Made by a program: the position numbers and the translations under genes
Notes under the pieces: model-generated
Databases searched by the model: none
The model's input: the letters and a program-made list of their open reading frames with translations, nothing else
What the model was told of the DNA's origin: nothing
Shown here: positions 56,701-64,000 of the stretch, piece after piece
Numbering within the stretch: the first letter of the stretch is position 1
Layout: the number at the start of each line of letters is the position of its first letter
NCBI GenBank assembly: GCA_028456385.1
Contig: JALNQF010000189.1
Location: 19,183 to 83,182, forward strand
Source: Ophiosphaerella korrae
Taxonomy: Eukaryota; Ascomycota; Dothideomycetes; Pleosporales; Phaeosphaeriaceae
DNA length: 64,000 bases
Direction: 5' to 3'

Positions 56701-57495
56701 GAACGCGAGCGCGACATCGTTCAGCCCGACGCTTGGAGATCTGCCGCTACCGTCGCTATAGCTGCTGGAGTAGCAGCAGCTAATACGGGTGCCTCCATAT
56801 CTTCATCCAAGCGCTCTGAGACTCCAGTGAGGACGGCCGAACCACCTGTCAAGACCATTGAGCCAAGCCAGGTCGCCCAAGGCTACGCGGATGAAAATAT
56901 TTACGATTCTAACATTTTCAAGAAGAGCGGATCTGCTCGGCGGGTCGATGATGCTCTCGATGTACTGCGAGACTGGGAATCTAGATACATGATCGAGCAC
57001 GAGCCTGTTTCTCAAGCAGACTTCTTCGCGCCCAAAGAACTTCTCGATAATGCTGGCCCGGTGCCAAAGATTGATCCAAATGAAGGTGCTCCGGATCTTC
57101 ACGTTTATGAGGCGCATTCTGATTTCGATCTTGACCCACCAAAAGTTCCACCTTATCCTCCTTCATACGCTTTCACTACTACAAAGGATGGTCGCGGATC
57201 GGTACATCTACCATGGTCTGTACCTACACTCAATCTCATTCAACCAACGCCTCCTGGCAGCCGAGCAAATTCGGTTCGTGGCGTGTCTGTGCCCTCATCG
57301 CCTGTCATTGAGCCAAAGGATGAACCCAAAGAGGAGCCAAAGCAGGTCACTTGGCGAGGCCCGAAAGTCAGCTGGGGCGAGAATCAATTTCACAATTTTG
57401 AGGTCCCTACTCCAGATTCTTTCTATGAGCAGTTCATCTCGGACCACGACCTCAAAGATCAATCAAAACAGTCTCAGGACGAGATTGTGGTTTGA
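53767..57495 (+). CDS. HET-domain / coiled-coil / ankyrin protein with involucrin-repeat-like tail
   Basis: Single exon, 1242 residues. Residues 20-30 PYAILSHTWG open the HET domain; GYAWIDTCCIDK (69-80), WFQRGWTLQELLAP (128-141) and AYCLLGIFGVTMPMIYGEG (205-223) complete the HET and adjoining region. About 537-645 is a Lys/Glu-rich coiled coil. About 650-750 holds two to three ankyrin repeats (QTPLSWAAANGYLGIVQLLL). A Pro/Gln-rich linker (770-855) leads to a tail of different character: WKRDAAIAGIATGVGAAE, a long R/E/K helix, then DNIFKKSG-like short linear pieces and DFDLDPPKVPPYPPSYAF. That tail resembles fungal involucrin-repeat (leashin-like) giants. HET proteins trigger death on non-self fusion. 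The ORF ends by a frame change (see next entry), so the present stop is probably not ancestral. Confidence 0.85.
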   Translation: MRLINVETFKLEEFSHETVPPYAILSHTWGNDQDEVSFRNIEEGNISRAETRPIKLQGCCKQAKKDGLGYAWIDTCCIDKTNSVELGEAINSMFQWYRNASVCYVYLSDVPSGDRFRNPSSKFFSSRWFQRGWTLQELLAPKNLRFYDSDWLCLGTKTGISSIIEKITGIPRPVLRGIETLHDASIAQRMSWASKRVTKRKEDIAYCLLGIFGVTMPMIYGEGDQAFRRLQQEIVKNTRDDSILAWGLTLTESASRNTIDIISAGVLAASPSDFANCRHIVSREYDTKSMNVFTIVSGCVLVSLSLFTAPNGEIFGLLNCGPGRNTEQVVGIPLSIAITGGPSDEYIRPQGYYAALLPRAKSGASTQPIYIRTTRQNKMTAAVSRRNWFYIEESIETGLELIEVEPPDRWRKDSAMISTVKDSVNDTIERTWTRFRPEDEGSRDFLVLLEFETQRSQVQARCHIMISSKDTALENLAERFIYMRQTAFGKQSASNGTLGIRVTVERDTIARQQMFLVRLAKIDSLPDVTVDATFELQLLELKLELVRETKDEDKIRLEAEGVGRQRDRKMSSLKMVQADLAVIEDKIRKLDEERNLLVSALKNKSQEIDGLTTKEEEIRQQQVKLSERRLRAQGRLDDLPQNNLDEETVLGSGYEPIVKLLLAAGNISGDLAISNDQTPLSWAAANGYLGIVQLLLTAGNIDADATGKDARTPLSWAAANGYEAVVKLLLDKGANLEFKDTVGQTALQNVVPVAPRNDPTLCARQTSSVPTPQPLVTSRPDSISIRQPRPIDQVPGAIYSTQPPPQPCYVAPSGPPVFSQAPQPAYPAQYQVGFVESPHHPRLPRHANSSPVQPSWKRDAAIAGIATGVGAAETAAAKGRDFLTSSASNVRFELTKEQAEKEERDRRKERQRKEDEERRRRRDEEDRNERESRHREQLQRQQEAEDYSGRYESDRYRFEQQPIGSSVASDVRKERELEERERDIVQPDAWRSAATVAIAAGVAAANTGASISSSKRSETPVRTAEPPVKTIEPSQVAQGYADENIYDSNIFKKSGSARRVDDALDVLRDWESRYMIEHEPVSQADFFAPKELLDNAGPVPKIDPNEGAPDLHVYEAHSDFDLDPPKVPPYPPSYAFTTTKDGRGSVHLPWSVPTLNLIQPTPPGSRANSVRGVSVPSSPVIEPKDEPKEEPKQVTWRGPKVSWGENQFHNFEVPTPDSFYEQFISDHDLKDQSKQSQDEIVV

Positions 57496-58002
57496 GCACG
57501 ATTCTCTCGGGTCTGGGCAGAAGACATCGTGTCTATCGGAGGAAGAGTCTAACACTCCCAAATTGGAAATTGTTTCTAGCATTCAATATGTTCCGGATCA
57601 AGAAGGGAATAGCTGGGGTGGAGCTGTGTCAGAGAAGTCTGGTAAGAAGGGGAAGAAAAAGGCTAAGGCCACTGCTGCCGCCGCCGCAGTGGCAGCAGCA
57701 GCCACCACTACAACTACCATTCTGGCCCAAGATGACAAACCGGATACTTCTTCTACAGTCAGCGATCCTTTCTCTGACAAGTATGCGGCGAGCAACGTCT
57801 CATCCATTCCTTCATTAGCAAACGTGTCGAAGGGCCTCATATGAACTGAGATGACAACCGAGCCAGAACAGATGCACATCCCAGGTTCTTTTAATGAGGA
57901 GTAAGCCCCAGAACCAGAAGCGCCTGTGGAAGATGAGTGGGCTGCTACCACTAAGAAGGGTAAGAAGGGGGGGAGGTCCGGCGTAAATATTTCGGAATAA
58001 GA
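57486..58002 (+). pseudogene. Continuation of the involucrin-like tail, out of frame and stopped
   Basis: In the +2 frame the donor-like sequence goes on directly where the HET ORF stops: SEEESNTPKLEIVSSIQYVP, GNSWGGAVSEKSGKKGKKKA, a poly-Ala/Thr run, then TGA, TEPEQMHIPGSFNEE, TAA, and VEDEWAATTKKGKKG. The acidic-plus-KKGKKG pattern is that of involucrin-repeat proteins. Both internal stops are one C-to-T step from CGA and CAA. So the acquired segment is about 1.7 kb and only its first part is fused to the HET ORF. Confidence 0.7.
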
Positions 58003-58017
58003 CACCAGTACTCATGA

Positions 58018-58889
58018 ACGTAGTCGAAATTATTCGACTTGACGGCTTCGACCAGAAGGCGATCGATTTGCTTTGTGCTGTTGATACCTTGCAAAACATC
58101 TTCGCTAGTGGTTATGCTCATTTCTTCTCCATCCTGTGCAGTAGTAAGCAGGGGATCAACTAAAACATAAGACTACTCGCTTTTTCAGCCCAAGAAATGT
58201 ATCAACGTTGCGTGGGAAGTCCAATATATCCTAGTAGAACAGGCAGAGGACGTGCTTGGTAGTTGGATTGCCCCGGAATATTTCAGCGTAACTGCTGAAT
58301 TGCGGAAGCCTATCGTCAATTTCGGCCATGCGGTCGAGAATCGTGTCGAAAACCTTAATGTACATTTATATGTAAGTGGTTAAATTCGAATCGAAGCGCT
58401 AAACAAGGGTTGAATGATGAACTATTAGAATGTATTTTATAGATGCCTGGCAATTCAATACCTTACTTTGCCTGGAAGGTAGACAAACGCACCTATATTA
58501 CCGCAATAAGCCCTGATTTTACTTGTAAAAAAAAATTCAATAATGCTTGTATGATGATACAAGCGTTCCAGGTACGGTTGTATCTTTCTAAGATTTCGCA
58601 GCGATTGCCTCGCGCCTTGATTCTCTTGGATCTAATCTGTAGCATCGTAGACATCTCCGATAGTCTGCGACTCCAAAAGCTTGAGCCTCTCTAAATTTGG
58701 AAGTTCCCTGAGAAGCTCCTGCTTTACAGCTTCAAAAGCTTCCAGTGGCCCAACTGTTGGTATGGTAGCGAGCAGTGCCTGTGGCGTGCCAACAGGTTGT
58801 CTACCTGAGGGAGATTCATAGAACCAACCTTTCTCAAGTGCTATCCGTTGCGTTTCTACGCCTGAGAAAGTTAGGATCTTGATGTATTC
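58018..58889 (-). pseudogene. Relic of NLR-like protein N-terminal domain
   Basis: The minus strand reads, in order, FSGVETQRIALEKGWFYESP, TIPTVGPLEAFEAVKQELL, ESQTIGDVYDATD, a TAG, IQENQGARQSLRNLRKIQPY, then after a gap KVFDTILDRMAEIDDRLPQF, SSYAEIFRGNPTTKHVLCLF, a TAG and DILDF. This matches the helical N-terminal domain placed before NACHT or ankyrin repeats in fungal NLR-like proteins (recognised from memory). No NACHT follows. A further open stretch, MSITTSEDVLQGINSTKQID, is at 58120-58018. The relic abuts the involucrin-like fragment near 58.0 kb. The TAGs sit where Gln or Lys would be. Confidence 0.7.
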
Positions 58890-59119
58890 TGTACATCATT
58901 AGCGTAAGAATGCATGGACGAGCTGGGATATAGAGAACCTTGGCGCAATTTGTTCAGATTCCCGGACGAGTGATCTTCTTAGACGTGAATGAGTGCTTAC
59001 GTTGAAAATTACGCATATGGACTACATACAGAACCGCTTAGAAATCACACTTTGTGCATTCACAAGAAATTCTCGCAGTCGAAACAGGGTATTAGTGTAC
59101 CCTTGAGTGTTCTTGGACT

Positions 59120-59540
59120 GTCGAGTGGTCGGAGTCTAGTCCAGTCTTGTCTTCTACCGAGTCTGGCAAGTGGAGAAGTGCGAAGTCGGTCTCTACCGCG
59201 GTAATATAGTCACCAGTCCTTTTGAAGGACTTGCTCTCGTCGGTCCTATCTTAAGATGATTAGCGATTGCCAGTAGGTCCCTCCCCGGAGTACCGTACAA
59301 ATTGTAGTTGGCGGGTTTGGCGTGTCTTATGAAGCTCACAATCTTCCGGTCCCGAATAAGGTTTATGAAATCCTGGCTCTGTGAGACTAGCATGCTAGAG
59401 ACTGATCTGGTTTTGTCGAGAAATGGGTGCGCCGGATGATTGGCTTCGTTAACAATCATTCGCCCGATGTCGTCTATAATTAGCCCTTTATGTAATATGC
59501 CAAATAGGAGCATACCGTATGTGGCCTTATAAAGTGTCAA
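59120..59540 (-). pseudogene. Relic of esterase-like domain of an NB-ARC/TPR-type protein
   Basis: The minus frame 59540-59193 reads ATYGMLLFGILHKG, then MIVNEANHPAHPFLDKTRS and SQDFINLIRDRKIVSFI. The expected ending is in another frame at 59213-59120: GDYITAVETDFALLHLPDSV, then DSDHSTV. This order belongs to the alpha/beta-hydrolase (DUF676-like) module at the head of many fungal NB-ARC/TPR proteins. At least one frameshift and loss of the Ser-nucleophile part make it non-functional. Confidence 0.65.
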
Positions 59541-59838
59541 TACAGTTAGATAATCGCCTTCGTTCGTTTGAATTGCTCTAATCAGGCACTGTATTAGTGC
59601 TTAGAGCTGCGCACGAGCTAACCTAGGTTGGCGTTAGCCATCCCAAGTCAGCCTAATTCATGGTTAGTTGAACTGCCGACGTGTTGGCATGTCATCTAAC
59701 CATGGGTTAGCCGAGGATGCCATGGCAAGATTAGCCGGGGATGCCATGGAAACAGCGCTAGGCCATATATGTGATGACTACGCCGGGCTCGGGTTAGTGC
59801 ATGCGCACAACTCTAAGCGAGTTCAACCCCAACACAAT
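59541..59838. repeat. Inverted-repeat element at the right AT-rich edge
   Basis: GCTTAGAGCTGCGCACGAGC starting at 59599 is mirrored at 59792-59818, whose reverse complement starts GCTTAGAGTTGTGCGCATGC. Between them is TGGTTAGTTGAACTGCCGAC (59661-59680), shared exactly with 9151-9170. Probably a short non-autonomous element; ends not defined. Confidence 0.65.
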
Positions 59839-62800
59839 ATTACTAGAACACGTTAACAACAAGTTTGCAACACAATCTCAACGCGATCTCAACACGATAC
59901 CAGGAATTCTCGACAGCCATGTAAGTCAACTAAAACGTGATTTAATCGCGCTCTAAACATATTCTAGCCATCCTATCTCCGCTACAAAGTAAATCCTTCC
60001 TGTAGCCTTAAGCTATTTAAAGAAAATACAAATAGTAACCTAATTGTCTATTTTAGCGAGATCTATTATCGCTTCTAGTACGATAATAGTACTCTATACA
60101 GTGTATGTATTAAAACACGTTACTAACGCGATCTAAACATATTCTAATATAATTAGGCTAAAGTAAGTACGCGCGGCGTACTTGTAAATTATCTCTAGGT
60201 GCAGTACAAGCTAGACTTAGTTAACTCTAATAATAAGGGTAAGCTGTCTATAGCGTATAGTTAGAAAGTTAAGAGTAAGTTAAAATATGTTTTAATTACG
60301 TCTACAGCACGTTTTATAATATAGTATATTATATCTATAGATTATAATACGTTTTATATAAGTTATAAATATATTCTAATAATACTTTTAGAGTTCTACA
60401 ATAATATAATAGAGCGCTATAATTGTATTATCTACTAAAAGACCTATAACGCGTAAGAGTATAAGTAACTTTACTACGTCGCTATATAGGAGCTTAACTT
60501 ACGTATATAGCTACTCTTTACTACTCTAGAAGGTAGTAAGCCTAAAGTAAGTATATTAAAACGTGTTATAAATGCAATATTAATATATTCTAGCTTAATG
60601 TAGTTAGTATATCCTATATTCTTAGTGTTTAGCGTCGCTAGGTCCCTTATACTAGCTATCTAGAAGAAGATAAAAATACTAAGAGTAAGAAATTAAAACG
60701 TAATTAAAGTGTCTTTCTAACATGTTCTAATATATTTCTTCTCCTCTAGCGCTAATACAGAGGACTTATACGCTAATATTAAGTATTTTGACCTTTAGCT
60801 AATCTATAGTTAATTTCTAGTAGATAGGTAGAATAAGTTTTAATATAAGTTAAAACATATTCGTAAATAGATAATAAGAGATTTTAGTTTAGTTTGTAGT
60901 TTTCTTTAATAAAAGATCTACTATATTACTATATATAGTTACTCTATATAAAATTAAAGTACTTTCTACTTATATAGGACCTAATAAAAATACACTTTAT
61001 ATTATTGTTCTTGCTATAAACCTTATATATAGGTAAGAGATTATTTTCTATAAGAAGCTAATAGTATTTATTTATATTAACCTAAAACGTGTTATAAATA
61101 TAATATAAAGATGTTTTAATAGAAACTTACCTCTCTCTTAACTTACCTTCGCTTTAAGTTATTTACCTAGTATATTAGTATAGGAATAAGATTCTTAAGA
61201 AGAGACTTATCTACTAGTAATAGAGTAATCTCTTCTTCTACACGAGACTATATATATAACTACTTCTATTGTTTTAAAGGACGTAAGAAGAGAGAAGCTA
61301 GATCTAGTAAGAGAGAACGTGTTTTAGACGCGTTTACAACGCGTTCTAGATCTTCTAATTAGCTTCTAAGTTCCTCTTTAGGTTCTCTAGTAGTTTATTA
61401 AGTTACTATAAGAGGAATTATTAAGGAACGTAATTTATATACGTCCTAGAACTCTTTTAACTATAGATCTCTAGGTATAACTACTACGTAGTAGAAGTAG
61501 AGAGTATTAGCCTCTTTAGAAATTAAACGCTGCCTAGTCTTAATAGAATTAATCTTGTACACTAGATAGGCTCGCTAGATGTAATAGATTAAAGTACCTT
61601 AATCGCTAAATTTCTTTTAGTATAAAATTAGAACGCGTTGTAAACATATTTAGATTATATTTAAGTACGTACTCTATATACTTACTTATTGTATAAGGTC
61701 TACTTTGCTCTATAGAATAACTTACTAGGATATATAGTATAGAAGCTATTAATATTCTTAATAAATTTAGGTGTACCTAGTAGTAGAGAAGCTAGTTTAG
61801 TATATCTCTAATAAATTAGCTAAAATAAGATTAGAACGCGTTTAAAACATAATCTAGTTATATACTATAAGAAGTAGAGTCTTATTCCCTATATTATAGA
61901 TAGAGATAGAGGAGATAGAAAAGAATAATATAGAGAAGTAAGGTAAAGAAAAATAGAGATTTTAAGCAAAGAAAATTTTTCTACGCTAGAATATCTTTAG
62001 ATTGCGTTCTAAGCCTGTTTATACTACTTAAACCTATTTAGCTACTACCTCTTACTATTTCTTCTCTTTATATTCTTCTATCTCCTTCTAGAGCTTAAAT
62101 TCCTTCCTCTTAAGCTTAAAGGCTACCTATTATATCTTAAGCAACCTCTATTAGTCTTAAATTACTTAATTTAATATTATAGCCTACTAGGCAAAGCTTT
62201 AGACGCCTACCTACAAGCTTATAAGCCTAGAACACGTTAGGAAGGTGTTTAAAACAAGTTCTATATTATACCCTAAGATTAGTAATAATCTTGCTAGTAA
62301 TAATCTTGCTAGTAAAGACCTTGCTACTATAACTAAAGGTAACTAAGTTTAATTACGTAGGGTTCCTTCTCTACGTAGTACTCCTCTTAGAGTAGCCCTT
62401 TAACTTCTTACTAGTATTTTAATACTTAGTAGATCTTTATTACTATTAGAGATATTAGTCTTAGCTTTAAACTACTTTTAAGTACGTTCTAAATATATTT
62501 TAGTAGGAATATTAATAACGTTATTAGAGAGTACTTACTCTTCTCTCTCCCTCTATTTAATAAGTATTGCTGTAACATAGATACTAGCCTGTAGTAAGAT
62601 CTATAGGTACTATATTTATCTATACTATTAAACTTAAGTATATCTTAGAGATCTATTTATAGGCCGCTTTAAACACGTTAGGAGTACGTTCTTAATATAA
62701 TCTATAGTACTTACTTTAGTATAGCCTCTAGGAGTAGAGTTTATATCCCTATTTTATAGCTCTTCTACCTAGCTTGCTTAGCTACGTTTATATACAACTC

Positions 62801-64000
62801 TAACTTATTCTATATATCTTTATTTATATTACTACAACACCTTACTATTCTAGCTATAATAACTAGGTTTTTCTTATTAATAGCCTAGTTTCAAACAAAT
62901 TAAGAATCTTTATATACTAAAATATAATTAGAATATATTATAAACACGTTAGAGAGACTTATAAGCTAAGAGATCTAATAGTTTAAAGTACTCCTTAGCT
63001 CTTTTAGCTTTTTAGACCTATATTATACAGCCTTAAGGAGAGTCTTTAGTATATAATAAACTAGGTCTATATATAGTATTAATTGTTTGTATAAAGTAAA
63101 CTAGATAGAACTAAGTATACAAAGCTAGTTACTATCTCTAGTTTCTACCTTGTAGATTAATACTCTTTAGATATCGCCTAAGGCCTAGAACGCGTTTTAA
63201 TAGTGTTCTAAATACGTTTAGGTAAAATATCTTACCTCTTATCTACTTACTACACATGTTAATAGTAGTTCTATAGAACCTAGTTCTATAAAGGTAACGC
63301 TATTATATAGGCTTTCCTACACGCTTACCTATAAGCTTAAAGAAGCTTATAAAGCTTAACTCGTATATATTATAATAAGATATATTAGTAATAACCTAGC
63401 TAAGCGTAATAACTAAAACTAGTTAGGAACGCGTTCTAATCGTATTTATACTTAACCCCTACGTTTATTCTATCTTAAATAAAAGGTAGCTATTAGGATC
63501 TCTACCTAACTTCTATAGAGACGCTTATACAATATATCTATCTAGAACGTATTAAGGTTAAGTAAGATCTTTACCTATTTATTAAAGAAATAGATAATAA
63601 TATCGCCTAACACGCTAGATAGGACTTACTAGATATATACCTACTTATTATAAGATTGTATTTAGAACGTGTTTTAAACATCTTTATACTATTTCTAGGA
63701 TTTAATGCTAAGTCCTCTACTTATATACAACACTTTTAACTCTATAATAATAAAGGAATTAACTTAGCTTCTCTCTTTTAATAATAGTTATAATACAATC
63801 TTTATTTATAAATATAGTATGTAGCTCTTTAATAGAACAAATACTATAGCTAGAAAGATATACCTTAAGCTAGGGCAAATTAAGAAACTAGGCTAAACAC
63901 GTTAAAAATACTCTCTAATCCTGTTTCTATATAGACCTATATCTTATTAGGCCTAGGGTTAATATAGGTTGTAAAACCTCCTCTAAGCCCCTTATATCTT
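59839..64000. repeat. AT-rich RIPed satellite-like array
   Basis: Very AT-rich, stop-dense, no ORF. A motif related to TAGAACGCGTTNTAAACA recurs, for example near 59935, 60112, 60282, 60555, 60693, 61083, 61318, 61629, 61832, 61998, 62229, 62482, 62670, 62932, 63185, 63426, 63663 and 63894. From 61.3 kb the spacing averages about 235 bp. The sequence between motifs is poorly conserved by eye. I read this as a tandem array eroded by RIP; it continues past the window end. Confidence 0.6.

Noticed and set aside
56165..57844. Other-frame ORFs within the HET gene tail
   Set aside because: Mostly shadows of the main frame; only the part after 57486 in the +2 frame has homolog-like content, and it is reported as a relic.
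1..64000. CRISPR arrays, rRNA genes, tRNA genes, telomere repeats
   Set aside because: None seen by eye on either strand; periodic repeats found are transposon- or satellite-like and lack the spacing or structure of these features.

Overview
The window is filamentous ascomycete DNA (Pezizomycotina; the style of the genes suggests Dothideomycetes/Pleosporales, an inference). Supporting signs are short GT-AG introns of 46-107 bp with CTAAC/CTGAC-like branch sites, a HET-domain gene, fungal tailoring enzymes, and AT-rich retroelement blocks whose decay (TGG to TAG, Cys to Tyr, Asp to Asn, CAG/CAA/CGA to stop) matches repeat-induced point mutation (RIP).

Layout. 1-8460 is a RIP-degraded Ty3/gypsy chromovirus array: the 3' end of one copy, then an almost complete second copy. 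A short GC-richer insert, probably a solo LTR, lies at 3434-3649. 8460-9489 is the edge of this block. 9490-36431 is gene-bearing: a secreted SGNH hydrolase, a possible decayed gene, a relic TPR fragment, a six-exon bZIP factor, a secreted lactonase-like beta-propeller protein, a Gal80-like oxidoreductase-fold protein, the end of a membrane protein beside a MITE, a FAD monooxygenase, an LRR protein divergent from a coiled-coil protein, ribosomal protein eL13, an unknown three-exon protein divergent from an APH-type kinase, and a conserved small protein.

36.5-51.5 kb is accessory: a RIP-decayed FAD monooxygenase, an unknown 566-residue protein, then O-methyltransferase / cytochrome P450 / O-methyltransferase. 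These three genes look like a tailoring-only metabolite mini-cluster; no synthase or terpene cyclase is visible. Two members of one MITE family flank this part.

53.7-59.6 kb is an incompatibility-gene neighbourhood. The main gene is a 1242-residue HET-coiled coil-ankyrin protein whose C-terminal third resembles the very large fungal 'involucrin repeat' (leashin-like) proteins. Out-of-frame, stop-containing remains of the same donor sequence follow it. Then come relics of an NLR-like N-terminal domain and of the esterase-like domain that heads many fungal NB-ARC/TPR proteins. 59.84-64 kb is another AT-rich RIPed block; a recurring GAACGCGTTCT-like motif at roughly 235-bp spacing suggests a decayed satellite array. 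The same short repeat family lies at both inner edges of the AT-rich blocks (about 9.1 and 59.6 kb).

Most exon structures were deduced by reading both strands and joining frames at GT-AG sites; each model given as a join keeps the frame throughout. Family assignments come from motif recognition, not database searches.
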